This document shows, piece by piece, positions 1 through 8,725 of a DNA stretch of 53,203 nucleotides. Source of the DNA: Hyphomicrobium sp. (GTDB lineage Bacteria > Pseudomonadota > Alphaproteobacteria > Rhizobiales > Hyphomicrobiaceae); assembly GCA_016793445.1 (NCBI GenBank), contig JAEUME010000008.1, forward strand, positions 1 to 53,203, in the 5' to 3' direction. The stretch's first letter is position 1. Every line of letters starts with the position of its first letter. A program made the position numbers and the translations under genes. The notes beneath the pieces are model-generated. The model was not told the DNA's origin and searched no databases. It was given only the letters and a program-made list of their open reading frames with translations.

Positions 1-182
1 CGAGAAAGGATTAAACGCGACACCATCACTAAACGACGATTGCAGCATCAATCGAAAGCCGCTTAAACTCGAAACCTGATGAGCCAAAGCCTACGCTAGT
101 TCACGCCGCAAACTGTCTCAAAGCATTCGACGACGGACAGTCCGCTAATGGCCCTGAGCCGACATTTCTAAGGTGTTTTCAT
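1..182. other. Window edge, no gene seen
   Basis: I see no convincing reading frame and no clear hairpin with a T-tract here. It lies downstream of the sigma-54 activator, which is read leftwards and stops at 183. Confidence 0.4.
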
Positions 183-1580
183 TCAGCTCTTATCTGTGAC
201 GATTGAAGCTTTCAGACTGTCGACAGCAACGCGCAGCTCCGCTCGCGTGGCCGTATCGATAGCGAGAGCCTCGAACGTCTGGTTCAGATGATGCAAAAAA
301 ACGGACCAATCGCCCTCCTTGATATCGAGCTGGGCATGGGCCGCAATCATGTCTCTGCCGTCATACCGTGTGGGCCCACCCAATGAAGAGCAAAGATAGG
401 CGACAAGGAGCCTTTCCTCTTGCCGTATGCCGGCTGTGCTTCGGTCTATCCAGAAGCGGCCAACTTGGGGGTCTGCCTGCATGCGCCCCAGGAGATCTCG
501 AGACATGGCAGCTATTCGTGAACGCCCGCCGATGCGCAGGTACAAAGATCCAGCGGCCGGCCGCACGATATCAAGTGCCTTCAAGCGTGATGCAAGTGTC
601 GATGAATTCATGCCCAGCAGTTCCGCTGCACCTCCGGAACCTGCGACCTTCCAACTTGCCGCCTCCAATGCCGCGATTAGATTATTTCGTTCGAACGCCA
701 AGAATTCGGCCGCCGTCATGAACCCATCGTGCGCAGAGGCTGTCGCTTGGCCCGGCAACGAAGCTGCGGCAGTACCGGGGGTCACCGTAGGTCCGGCTGG
801 AAAATCCAGCTCATGTCCAAGGATGAGGGTTCGCTCCAGAACGTTGCGCAGTTCGCGCACATTTCCTGGCCAATCATACGCCTTGAGGCGCTTTATCTGT
901 CCATGTGATAAGCGGGGCGCCTTGCGGCGCAACTTAGCGGCTATTTCGGCAAGCAAATGGGCTGCCAGCGGTGCTATGTCCTCGGGACGTTCACGGAGCG
1001 GGGGAATCTCGATCGGAAACGTGCTGAGGCGGTAATAGAGATCGCGGCGGAACCTGCCCAACGAGACATCATCTAACAGAGGCCGATTGGTTGCTCCGAT
1101 TACGCGGACATCAACCTGCCGAGCTTCGTCATCTCCAACCCGCTCAAACGACATCTGCTGGAGAGCCCGAAGAAGTTTCCCTTGCAGCTCAGGTGGAATT
1201 TCACCGACCTCGTCGAGAAACAACGTCCCGCGATGAGCATTTTCCAATCGGCCCTTACGATCCCGTGTCGCACCGCTGAAAGCCCCCTTCACGTGCCCGA
1301 AGAATTCGCTCTCAAACAAGTCTCGCGGAATGGCCGCACAGTTGACGATGACAAGCGGTCCGTCCGACCGGCGGCTCCTTTCGTGAAGCCGTCTCGCGAT
1401 GAGTTCTTTCCCAACGCCTGATTCTCCCAGAATCAACACCGTCGCGTCTGTCGGGGCTACCGCATCGACCCGGTGAAGGCACTGAAGGAGTGCAGGGCTG
1501 GAGCCGACGATTGCTGTCATTTGCGATAAATCGTGATTGCTTGCGAAATTTAACAATACTTCGCCCGTGACATTTAGCAA
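183..1580 (-). CDS. Sigma-54-dependent activator with C-terminal truncated-haemoglobin domain
   Basis: This is an NtrC-type AAA+ activator of sigma-54 RNA polymerase with an unusual C-terminal sensor. Visible in order are a short N-terminus without a receiver domain, Walker A GESGVGKE (about residues 52-59), the sigma-54 contact loop as GAFSGA (99-104; usual form GAFTGA), Walker B GTLFLDE (118-124), the arginine-finger/sensor region, and a Fis-type helix-turn-helix near 296-338. Residues about 346-463 match the group 1 truncated haemoglobin pattern: YLRIGG start, LGGP-x-x-Y at 400-406, and AHAQLDI with the candidate proximal haem histidine at 415. The start shown is TTG; an ATG at 1520 would give a 445-residue protein starting just before the AAA+ domain and is equally plausible. 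It is divergent from the molybdopterin oxidoreductase, its likely target. Family and domains are seen; haem binding and gas sensing are inferred. Confidence 0.9.
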   Translation of the reverse strand: MLNVTGEVLLNFASNHDLSQMTAIVGSSPALLQCLHRVDAVAPTDATVLILGESGVGKELIARRLHERSRRSDGPLVIVNCAAIPRDLFESEFFGHVKGAFSGATRDRKGRLENAHRGTLFLDEVGEIPPELQGKLLRALQQMSFERVGDDEARQVDVRVIGATNRPLLDDVSLGRFRRDLYYRLSTFPIEIPPLRERPEDIAPLAAHLLAEIAAKLRRKAPRLSHGQIKRLKAYDWPGNVRELRNVLERTLILGHELDFPAGPTVTPGTAAASLPGQATASAHDGFMTAAEFLAFERNNLIAALEAASWKVAGSGGAAELLGMNSSTLASRLKALDIVRPAAGSLYLRIGGRSRIAAMSRDLLGRMQADPQVGRFWIDRSTAGIRQEERLLVAYLCSSLGGPTRYDGRDMIAAHAQLDIKEGDWSVFLHHLNQTFEALAIDTATRAELRVAVDSLKASIVTDKS

Positions 1581-1654
1581 GGGATGCCCATGGCATGCCC
1601 GACCCCGGCGCTAAATCTCTGATTTGGCTGTGCCCATCCTTCTTCTCCCGCCTG

Positions 1655-1670
1655 TGGCATGCCTTCTGCA
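1655..1670 (+). promoter_or_regulatory. Sigma-54 (-24/-12) promoter
   Basis: TGGCATG-N4-CTGCA closely fits the consensus TGGCACG-N4-TTGCA, with the invariant GG and GC separated by the required 10 bases. It lies 76 bp upstream of the ATG of the molybdopterin oxidoreductase, facing it, and next to a divergent sigma-54 activator gene. A second copy of TGGCATGCC at 1591-1599 lacks a -12 element and could be part of an upstream activator site. Confidence 0.75.
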
Positions 1671-1746
1671 AAGTTTTGACTACTCACGCGCGCCCGGGTG
1701 CCATGAGTAACGATGTCAGGCTCAAGAAGAGAAGAGGTTGGCGCTC

Positions 1747-3759
1747 ATGAACAACTCAGTCATTCGCACCACGTGCCCGCGCGACTGCTATGATGCCTGC
1801 GGCATGCTTGTAAAAACATCAGCCGATGGCGAGGTCAGAGTCGTCGGCGATCCTGCGCATGTGGTTACTCAAGGCGCGGTCTGCAAGAAATGTTCGATCG
1901 CCTACAATGGGGTGTGGCGGGATCCGAAGGTGCGCCTGACGCGGCCACTCAAGCGTCGTGGCAAGAAAGGCCTCGGGCTGTTCGAGCCGGTAACCTGGGA
2001 TACGGCGCTGAGTGACATTGCAGAGCGGTTGAACGATATCCGCAGCACTCTGGGCGGACAGGCAATTCTCCAAACTCACTACACCGGTACGTGTTCCTTG
2101 ATCGCAGGGATATTCCCGTTGCGATTTTTCAACCGAATTGGCGCGACCGAAGTTGATCCTGACACGGTTTGCAACAAGGCAGGGCATCGCGCTCTGCAAT
2201 TGATGTACGGTGAGTCCACTCGCGGATTTGACCCGCGAACCATTGATCGCACGAAGTGTCTGCTCGTCTGGGGCGCTAACCCTTCGGCGTCCGCGCCGCA
2301 CATTCATCAGCATTGGTTCTCGAAGTCGAGCGTGCCAAAGATCGTAGTCGATCCAATCCGTCATGAGACGGCCGCCGCAGCAGACCTTCATCTTCAACTT
2401 TATCCCGGAACCGATGGCGCCCTGGCATTCGCCATGCTGCACGCGATAGCCGGCGCCGGTCTCGTCAATCAGGCGTTTCTCGACGCGCACGTCATAGGTT
2501 GGGGCGAAATCGAAAGCCAACTGGCAAGCTGCACGCCCGCTTGGGGCGAGCAGGTGACTGGGGTACCGGCACGCCTGATTGAAGAAGCGGCTTTGACCTA
2601 TGCGAGAGGCCCATCGCTCCTTTGGATGGGACAGGGCTTCCAGCGCCAGACACTTGGCGGTAACGCCATGCGCGCGGTGGGTCTGTTGCCCGCGGCCACC
2701 GGCAACGTCGGCAAGTACGGTTCCGGCTTCCTGTATCTCAACGGCTGGGACACGCGCGGCGTTGACGCCGCCTACCTTGCAGGGGCGGCACTCAGTCAGA
2801 ATCCTGCTCCGTCCATCAGCCACATGGATCTCGCTGGCCATCTAGAGAGGAACGACACGAAAGCACTCGTAACCTGGAACAACAACATCGCCGCATCAAG
2901 CCCGGAGCAGCGCCGCCTGCGCCGTGCACTAGAGCGTGAAGATCTGTTCCATGTGGCGATTGATCTCTTCAAAACTGATACGACACAATTCGCTGACTAC
3001 GTTCTGCCGGCGGCCAGCTTTCTCGAGTTCGACGACGTCGTCATGTCGTACTTCAGCCACACGATTTCCGCACAGGTGGCTGCCCTTCCGGCTATTGGTG
3101 AAGCACTGCCGAACCAGGAAATTTTCCGCCGCCTTGCTGAGACAATGGGTCTGAATGATCGCGAGCTGTTCGAGAGCGACGCTGAGATCATTGGCACAGT
3201 GCTTGAGCAAGCCAAGCCGGGATTGACCTTCGAAACGCTCGCACGCGCAGGCACCGTTTTCCATCCCGCGAGTCCGGCCGTGCAATTCGAGCGTCATGAC
3301 TACTTGACGCCGAGTGGCAAAATCGAACTCGCCGGACAATCCTTCGTCGACGCCGGACTTCCACTCGCGCCATACCCATCGGCCGAAGCACGGCCGGCAA
3401 ATGGCGAATTGCGGCTGCTCTCGCCGGCATCGCAATGGCTCTTGAACAGCAGCTACGGTAACGACCCCAAGATACTTAAACAGCTTGGCTGCAACAAAGC
3501 CTATATCAACACCGTAGACGCGGACCGGCTTGGTTTAAGAAACGGTACTGTTGCTCGCCTTGCTAACGATGTGGACGAGATAAAGCTGGAGATCGGTATC
3601 GCCAACGACGTCCCGGCTGGAGTCGTGCTCGTCTACAAGGGCCACTGGTCCGAACCTGGCTCCCCATTCAATATCAACGCCTTAAATGCAGGAAGGAAAT
3701 CCGACCTCGCCGACAGTTGCGCAGTGCACAGCATCAATGTGTCCGTGAGTATCTCCTGA
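1747..3759 (+). CDS. Molybdopterin oxidoreductase, DMSO reductase superfamily
   Basis: This is a 670-residue bis-MGD molybdenum enzyme. The N-terminus carries a [4Fe-4S] motif of the form CPRDCYDAC followed about 27 residues later by CKKC. DPDTVCNKAG (cysteine near residue 141) sits where the molybdenum-ligating Cys/Ser/SeCys of this superfamily lies, so cysteine is the likely ligand. VWGANPSASAPH is a cofactor-binding stretch, and the C-terminal molydopterin dinucleotide-binding domain follows (LLSPASQWLLNSS onward). No twin-arginine signal is visible, so the enzyme is probably cytoplasmic. I chose the ATG at 1747 because AGAGG lies 9 bases upstream; a TTG at 1738 abuts that site. Substrate unknown: formate-dehydrogenase-like or assimilatory-nitrate-reductase-like relatives are both possible. 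It is transcribed alone from the -24/-12 promoter and followed by a terminator. Confidence 0.88.
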   Translation: MNNSVIRTTCPRDCYDACGMLVKTSADGEVRVVGDPAHVVTQGAVCKKCSIAYNGVWRDPKVRLTRPLKRRGKKGLGLFEPVTWDTALSDIAERLNDIRSTLGGQAILQTHYTGTCSLIAGIFPLRFFNRIGATEVDPDTVCNKAGHRALQLMYGESTRGFDPRTIDRTKCLLVWGANPSASAPHIHQHWFSKSSVPKIVVDPIRHETAAAADLHLQLYPGTDGALAFAMLHAIAGAGLVNQAFLDAHVIGWGEIESQLASCTPAWGEQVTGVPARLIEEAALTYARGPSLLWMGQGFQRQTLGGNAMRAVGLLPAATGNVGKYGSGFLYLNGWDTRGVDAAYLAGAALSQNPAPSISHMDLAGHLERNDTKALVTWNNNIAASSPEQRRLRRALEREDLFHVAIDLFKTDTTQFADYVLPAASFLEFDDVVMSYFSHTISAQVAALPAIGEALPNQEIFRRLAETMGLNDRELFESDAEIIGTVLEQAKPGLTFETLARAGTVFHPASPAVQFERHDYLTPSGKIELAGQSFVDAGLPLAPYPSAEARPANGELRLLSPASQWLLNSSYGNDPKILKQLGCNKAYINTVDADRLGLRNGTVARLANDVDEIKLEIGIANDVPAGVVLVYKGHWSEPGSPFNINALNAGRKSDLADSCAVHSINVSVSIS

Positions 3760-3865
3760 TTTGCAGATCAGTTTGGCTTTGCGACCGGCTGCAACGGCAT
3801 CTCTGTCACGAATTGGCCTAAGCAGACCAAATCCGTTCTCGCAACAAGATTGCCGCCATTCTAAC

Positions 3866-3907
3866 AAAAGGTCCCGGCGCAGCGGCGGGAGCTGCGGGTG
3901 CTTTTTT
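3866..3907 (+). terminator. Rho-independent terminator candidate
   Basis: An interrupted stem (AAAAGGTCCCG against CGGGTGCTTTTTT, two mismatches) encloses a further GC-rich hairpin and ends in six Ts. It follows the molybdopterin oxidoreductase by about 110 bp. Confidence 0.55.
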
Positions 3908-4136
3908 GTGCGCGGCAGCCACGACCGCGAGTGATCTTAAGCAGAAATTTTAAGCCAAGATGCCGATGCTGGCTTGCCGCCGATGACCCCCAACCGACGC
4001 GTATGCAGCTTTTGCCAAACCTGTTCTGACGTCCAATTGATTTGCGTCGTGAACGAGGTCCATCTTTTCATCGCAAGATGCCAAACGTTGGCACGATGCG
4101 GACGACCGGTGGATCAATTCGCAGTTGGGGATCTAT
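3908..4136. other. Upstream region of the PQQ dehydrogenase
   Basis: Non-coding on both strands as far as I can see. It holds the palindrome at 4079-4093 and a ribosome-binding site (GGGGA, 4127-4131) before the ATG at 4137. Confidence 0.5.
4079..4093. promoter_or_regulatory. Operator-like palindrome TGCCAA-ACG-TTGGCA
   Basis: Perfect 6-bp arms with a 3-bp spacer, 43 bp upstream of the PQQ dehydrogenase start. The form and position suit a dimeric repressor or activator; the regulator is unknown. Confidence 0.45.
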
Positions 4137-5933
4137 ATGGGAAAGCTTTTGACACTGTATCGGGTTGCTTTCACGAGCCTCGCCGTATTGGCCCCCGGCG
4201 TCTGGCCGGCCGCAGCCGTTGAGTCCGCTTCTTCGAATCCGGCAGACAACGAGTGGCCTACTTACGGCCGCGACTATGGTCAGCAACGCTTCTCCCCGCT
4301 CGATCAGATCAATACAAAAACTGTGCAGCGTCTTGTGCCGAAGTGGATCTATCAGACGGGGACCGCGTCCACCTTCTCCACATCCCCTCTGGTTGCCGAC
4401 GGCGTTATGTATATCACTGCGCCCTTTTCTCACGTTGTTGCGTTGGACGCTAAGACCGGGCGCCAGATTTGGCGTTACGAACACAAACGCTCATCCGATA
4501 AGATTTGTTGCGGACCTGCCAACCGTGGGGCCGCGCTCGGCTACGGTAAGGTCTACGTCGCCACCGTCGACGCACGTCTCGTGGCACTCGATCGCCAGAC
4601 CGGTAAGCCGGTCTGGGACATTGCCCTCGCAGACAAGATGATGGACGGTACCGAGGACAAACACGTCATGGCGGCCGACGATCCGTTGCATGCCAGGAAT
4701 GTAACGGGATCTACCGGTGCGGGTGCTGTCATCGCTCCCCTTGTCTACGACGGCAAAGTGTTCGTGGGCATCACCGGCGTCGGTTACGGATTGCATCTCG
4801 ATAGCCCCCGGCCCGGTGCGCCATTGGGCGCCGTCGTCGGGGTCTCAGGGCGATATGGCCGCCCCGGCTTTCTTGCTGCCTATGACGCAGAAACGGGAAA
4901 GGAGGTCTGGAAATTCGAGACAACACAGAAGGGCTGGGAGGGTGAATTCCGCACGCATACTCCTGACGGAGTGCCACTCCAGCGGCACATCGGCGCGGAG
5001 AAGTCAAATCTCGAGAAGTATCCCGACGCTTGGCAATTTGGCGGCGGTTCGATCTGGCACACGCCCACCGTGGATACGAAAACCGGCATTCTGTATTTCG
5101 GCGTGGGCAACCCTTCGCCCCAAGCCGCAGATGGCACGCGTCCAGGCGACAATCTTTATACCGTCGCGCTCGTGGCTCTGGAGGCTGCAACGGGCAAACT
5201 CGTCTGGCACTTCCAGCAGGTGCCGCACGACATGTGGGGCTATGACGTGGCTAGCCCGCCGACTTTGTTCGACGTCGAAATCGACGGCAAGAAGGTGCCG
5301 GCCGTGGGAGAGGCCAGCAAACTCGGCTGGTATTACGTCCACGATAGACGCACCGGCGCGCTGCTGTTCAAGTCTGAAGCCTTCGTGCCGCAAGACAACC
5401 TGTTCACGCCACCGACACCGCAGGGTGTCCGGATCACGCCAGGTCCGGCGGGCGGGTCGAACTGGTCACCAGCGTCACTCGATGCGGCGCGCGGCGTGGT
5501 CTATGTCGCTGGCTCCCATATCCCTATGATCTACCGCACCGACGAACTCCCGGCGCAGGGTGACAAACCCGCGATTCCCTATTTCATTATCGAGCCCTCC
5601 AACGAAGCGAACTGGGGAACCTTGACGGCCCTTGATCTCAAGAACAAGGGGCGCATCGCATGGCAGACCAGGATGGACCAGCCGATGATCGGCGGCGTTT
5701 TGGCAACAGCTGGCGGCCTCGTATTCACCGGCCAGGGGAGTGGCGATTTTTCCGCTTTCGATGCAGCGACCGGAGCGATTGCATGGAATTTTAACTGTGG
5801 TGCGGGTGTCAACGCTCCGCCAATGAGCTACGAAATCGACGGCAAGCAGTACGTTGCCGTGGCGGCGGGCGGCAGCCAAATCTGGGGCTTCCGGCAAGGC
5901 GGCGCAATTGTTGTCTTCGGCTTGGCCGAATGA
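4137..5933 (+). CDS. PQQ-dependent dehydrogenase (quinoprotein, 8-bladed propeller)
   Basis: A 598-residue periplasmic quinoprotein of the alcohol/glucose dehydrogenase superfamily. It has a Sec signal peptide (about residues 1-27, ending PAAA), an N-terminal WPTYGRDYGQQRFSPL propeller start, the vicinal disulfide pair Cys124-Cys125 (KICCGPANRGAA) that packs against PQQ, several Trp-docking repeats such as ALDAKTG, and a C-terminal FTGQGSGDFSAFDAATG blade. Where methanol dehydrogenases have the catalytic aspartate in W-D-Y-A/D, this protein has W-G-Y-D (Gly368, Asp370), so the usual catalytic base is absent while the position that marks lanthanide enzymes keeps Asp. No cytochrome c domain is fused or adjacent. 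The ATG at 4137 is preferred over an upstream TTG because it is followed by the signal peptide and preceded by GGGGA. Substrate not predictable. Confidence 0.88.
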   Translation: MGKLLTLYRVAFTSLAVLAPGVWPAAAVESASSNPADNEWPTYGRDYGQQRFSPLDQINTKTVQRLVPKWIYQTGTASTFSTSPLVADGVMYITAPFSHVVALDAKTGRQIWRYEHKRSSDKICCGPANRGAALGYGKVYVATVDARLVALDRQTGKPVWDIALADKMMDGTEDKHVMAADDPLHARNVTGSTGAGAVIAPLVYDGKVFVGITGVGYGLHLDSPRPGAPLGAVVGVSGRYGRPGFLAAYDAETGKEVWKFETTQKGWEGEFRTHTPDGVPLQRHIGAEKSNLEKYPDAWQFGGGSIWHTPTVDTKTGILYFGVGNPSPQAADGTRPGDNLYTVALVALEAATGKLVWHFQQVPHDMWGYDVASPPTLFDVEIDGKKVPAVGEASKLGWYYVHDRRTGALLFKSEAFVPQDNLFTPPTPQGVRITPGPAGGSNWSPASLDAARGVVYVAGSHIPMIYRTDELPAQGDKPAIPYFIIEPSNEANWGTLTALDLKNKGRIAWQTRMDQPMIGGVLATAGGLVFTGQGSGDFSAFDAATGAIAWNFNCGAGVNAPPMSYEIDGKQYVAVAAGGSQIWGFRQGGAIVVFGLAE

Positions 5934-5984
5934 CGTTCGATTTCGACCACGCGCTTTTCGCCATCGCCTAGCCAGCATCTGGCC

Positions 5985-6030
5985 CCTAGAGCCGTTCCGG
6001 TGTTGATGGAATCGCGGAAACGGCTCTAGG
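5985..6030. repeat. Dispersed palindromic repeat, copy 1 (palindrome module)
   Basis: CCTAGAGCCGTTCCG is mirrored by CGGAAACGGCTCTAGG about 15 bases on. It lies between the PQQ dehydrogenase and the nitrobindin-like gene and is followed by CTTTTGTTTG, so it may also terminate transcription. Related copies are at 7003-7106, 19749-19848 and 29028-29133. Confidence 0.85.
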
Positions 6031-6098
6031 CTTTTGTTTGTCGTGCTTTGGGCGCAACCGAAGCCAAAGCACCGGCCGCAGCCGGTGCGGGAGCTTGG

Positions 6099-6746
6099 TC
6101 ACTTCTTGTCCGTGCCGGCCTTCAATATGACGGCAAGCGGATTGAGTCTCGGCGGCTCTATCAGCTGCAATGTGTTGGTGTCGTGATGATCGAACGGCTG
6201 GCCTTTGACTTGAAGCTCAGTCTGAATTTCGTACGTCCAACTGCTGTCATCGTTGAACGTGATGTCGCAGCGATAGCTGGTCGTGCGGAACGCTTCATCC
6301 AGGAATTCGGTTGAGCAAATACCGTAGCGCGTGTCACCCCGCTTTGCCGTGACGGAAATCGTCTTGTCACCGGGCTTCGCAAGCCCCGATGCCAGAACAA
6401 CCTGACCGCGTGGAATCGTTACGCTTTGCATGATGAGTCCGGTTGCAGGCTCCCACAACCAGTATCCAACCTGGTCATGGAAGGTAATTTTCTCATCCGG
6501 CGTGTTGATATGGATGTGATAGCGCAGGCCGTAGAAGAGCTGAGGGCCGTTGGTCTGCGGGTCGATGGGGTCCATACGGATGTGCTCACGAAAAACGCGG
6601 CGCTCCGGTCCCTTTGCCTTGGGATTGATGTCTACGCCCTTGTTGGCCTCCCAGACGCCAGCTAACCGCCGCAGCGGCCCCAGGTTTTCGAGGTCGTTCG
6701 GAGAGACCTCGGGCTCCGTAAAGATGTCGGCGGGGATGGGCAGCAT
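6099..6746 (-). CDS. Nitrobindin-like haem-binding beta-barrel protein
   Basis: A 215-residue protein with no signal peptide. It resembles the FABP/THAP4-like beta-barrel family (nitrobindins): an early LRRLAGVWEAN strand, then FHDQVGYWLWEPATG, then alternating short strands (GQVVLASG, TISVTAKRG), and a C-terminal histidine-containing stretch (FDHHDTNTLQL). Nitrobindins bind ferric haem and nitric oxide in the cytoplasm. The typical G-x-W-x-G-x-G signature is only partly kept here (AGVWEAN), so haem binding is uncertain. It is flanked by repeat copies 1 and 2 and is transcribed leftwards, apparently alone. Family assignment is from the overall pattern only. Confidence 0.65.
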   Translation of the reverse strand: MLPIPADIFTEPEVSPNDLENLGPLRRLAGVWEANKGVDINPKAKGPERRVFREHIRMDPIDPQTNGPQLFYGLRYHIHINTPDEKITFHDQVGYWLWEPATGLIMQSVTIPRGQVVLASGLAKPGDKTISVTAKRGDTRYGICSTEFLDEAFRTTSYRCDITFNDDSSWTYEIQTELQVKGQPFDHHDTNTLQLIEPPRLNPLAVILKAGTDKK

Positions 6747-7121
6747 GAAGCCTCACAAGATGGGCACGGGCAGTCCTTGCGCCCGGCGATGCTCAGTCCG
6801 TATTTCGGCCCCGCCTTGGTCGCGTTGGCCGGTTTCCATTGGCGCGGCGACCCGACTGTATTGCACTACAGGAAGTGCCGGCAACAACACATGGCGTTCC
6901 AACGTACGCTCTTGGCGATCCCGATTGTTCCGAGAACGGCCGCCGCCGCAGTCGAACATCCCGGTCAAACGCCAAAGCCTCAAGGTTCCGCATTTGGCCC
7001 TTAGAGTGCTTTACGGAAAAGTGGGAAGCGGTTTTCCGATAAGAAGCACGATAAAACAAAGGCCAAGAGCCGTTCCGCGATTCCATCAAAACCGGAACGG
7101 CTCTAGCAGGCCTGCACCCGA
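6747..7121. other. Intergenic region with repeat copy 2
   Basis: No gene seen. The left part (6747-7002) is featureless; the right part is the two-module repeat at 7003-7106. Confidence 0.5.
7003..7106. repeat. Dispersed repeat, copy 2 (both modules)
   Basis: Module B (GAGTGCTTTACGGAAAA onward, with CGGAAAA mirrored by TTTTCCG) is followed by module A (AGAGCCGTTCCG mirrored by CGGAACGGCTCT). The module order matches copy 3 and is inverted relative to copy 4. Confidence 0.85.
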
Positions 7122-7155
7122 CAAAAAAAGCTCCCGGCGCGGACGCCGGGAGCTT
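7122..7155 (-). terminator. Terminator of glyA
   Basis: On the minus strand GAAGCTCCCGGCG and CGCCGGGAGC form a strong stem with a short loop, followed by seven Ts. It lies 36 bp beyond the glyA stop. Confidence 0.9.
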
Positions 7156-7190
7156 CAACGTGACCTGTTCGTTTCGACGCGGAGAGCGTC

Positions 7191-8498
7191 TTACGAGTAG
7201 ATCGGGAACTTGGCGCACAGCGCCATGGCCTTGGCGCGCACGGCCGCCTCGACGGTCGCGTTTCCGCCCTCGCCGTTCTTGGCCAACCCGTCGAGAACTT
7301 CCGCGATCAGGCGGCCGATCTCCTGGAACTCGGCGACGCCGAAGCCGCGTGTCGTCCCGGCGGGCGAGCCCAGGCGGATGCCCGAGGTGACCATCGGCTT
7401 TTCGGGATCGAACGGAATGCCGTTCTTGTTGCAGGTGATGTTGGCGCGACCCAGCGCCTTCTCGGCGATGTTGCCGGTGATCTTCTTGGGCCGCAGATCG
7501 ACCAGGATCAGGTGGCTGTCGGTGCCGCCCGAGACCAGCGCGAAGCCGTTCTGGACGAGGACCTCGCCCATCGCGCGGGCGTTGTCCATGACGTTCTTGA
7601 TGTAGACCTTGTACTCAGGGCGCAGCGCCTCGCCGAAAGCAACCGCCTTGGCGGCGATCACGTGCATGAGCGGGCCGCCTTGGATGCCGGGGAAGATCGC
7701 AGAGTTGACCTTCTTGGCGATGTCCTCGTCGTTGGTGAGGATCATGCCGCCACGCGGACCGCGCAATGTCTTATGCGTCGTGGTGGTGACGACGTGGGCG
7801 TGCGGGAAGGGGCTCGGATAAAGCCCGGCGGCGACCAGGCCGGCGAAGTGGGCCATATCGACCAGGAAGTGCGCGCCAACCTCATCGGCGATCTTGCGGA
7901 AACCAGCAAAGTCGATCTTGCGGGGATAGGCCGAGCCGCCCGCGATGATGATGCGCGGCTTGTGTTCGTGAGCCAGCTTCTTCACCTCGTCCATGTCGAT
8001 GAGGTGCGTGTCGGGCTTGACCATGTAGTGCACGGCCTTGAACCACTTGCCCGACTGGTTGACGGGCGCGCCGTGGGTCAAGTGACCGCCGGCCGCGAGC
8101 GACAGACCCAGGATGGTGTCGCCGGGCTTGGCGAGCGCGTTGAACACGCCCTGGTTGGCCTGCGAGCCGGAATTGGGCTGTACGTTGGCGAACGAGCAGC
8201 CAAACAGCTTCTTGGCGCGCTCGATGGCGAGTTCTTCGGCGATGTCCACATACTGGCAGCCGCCGTAGTAGCGCTTGCCGGGATAGCCTTCCGCGTACTT
8301 GTTGGTGAGCACCGAGCCGGCGGCGTCGAGCACGGCCTGGGAGACAATGTTCTCCGAGGCAATCAGCTCGATCTCGTGCTGCTGACGGCCGAATTCCTTT
8401 TGGATGGCGCTGAAGACCTCCGGGTCGGTCTCAGAAAGATGCGACTTGAAAAAGCGCGAGGTCTGCGCGTTGGCCGCTTGGGCAGGAGCGTTCGACAT
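7191..8498 (-). CDS. glyA: Serine hydroxymethyltransferase
   Basis: A 435-residue PLP enzyme interconverting serine plus tetrahydrofolate with glycine plus methylene-tetrahydrofolate; in serine-cycle methylotrophs it is the entry point of C1 units. Clear family signatures are [10 protein letters not shown] near the N-terminus, [27 protein letters not shown], and the PLP lysine in [14 protein letters not shown]. Length is normal (family about 420-435). The ATG start has AGGGA six bases upstream. It appears monocistronic, with its own terminator downstream; hemA follows upstream in the same orientation after a 227-bp gap. Confidence 0.98.
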   Translation of the reverse strand: MSNAPAQAANAQTSRFFKSHLSETDPEVFSAIQKEFGRQQHEIELIASENIVSQAVLDAAGSVLTNKYAEGYPGKRYYGGCQYVDIAEELAIERAKKLFGCSFANVQPNSGSQANQGVFNALAKPGDTILGLSLAAGGHLTHGAPVNQSGKWFKAVHYMVKPDTHLIDMDEVKKLAHEHKPRIIIAGGSAYPRKIDFAGFRKIADEVGAHFLVDMAHFAGLVAAGLYPSPFPHAHVVTTTTHKTLRGPRGGMILTNDEDIAKKVNSAIFPGIQGGPLMHVIAAKAVAFGEALRPEYKVYIKNVMDNARAMGEVLVQNGFALVSGGTDSHLILVDLRPKKITGNIAEKALGRANITCNKNGIPFDPEKPMVTSGIRLGSPAGTTRGFGVAEFQEIGRLIAEVLDGLAKNGEGGNATVEAAVRAKAMALCAKFPIYS

Positions 8499-8693
8499 GG
8501 GCGTTCCCTATTTTTTTGGCTGGCTAATGTGATGGTAACAGGCGCGGGCACCAAGGGAGACTTGCTCCGTTGGCGCGATCCATTGCGACCATAGTAGGAG
8601 GGCTGAAAAGAGGGCTCAACACACAAAAAGCCGCCGCCCCCCGTGTAAAATGGGCGCGGGATTGCACCGGCCCACACCAATGGGTAGCGACGT

Positions 8694-8717
8694 CGCGGAC
8701 GGCTCGAACCGTCCGCC
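8694..8717. terminator. Hairpin after hemA
   Basis: A perfect inverted repeat, GCGGACGG-CTCGAA-CCGTCCGC, just beyond the hemA stop. No T-tract follows on the minus strand, so intrinsic termination is uncertain. Confidence 0.4.
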
Positions 8718-8725
8718 CTATAAGT

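Noticed and set aside
1573..1595. Sigma-54-like promoter for the activator itself on the minus strand
   Set aside because: GG and GC are 9 rather than 10 bases apart, and the site overlaps the proposed TTG start.
4089..4104. TGGCACG as a second sigma-54 promoter before the PQQ dehydrogenase
   Set aside because: The -24 half is perfect, but there is no GC at the required -12 position.
7512..8594. Long rightward frame opposite glyA
   Set aside because: Antisense of a clear gene; no ribosome-binding site or family match. The same applies to 9080-9805, 27490-28974 and 49201-50604.
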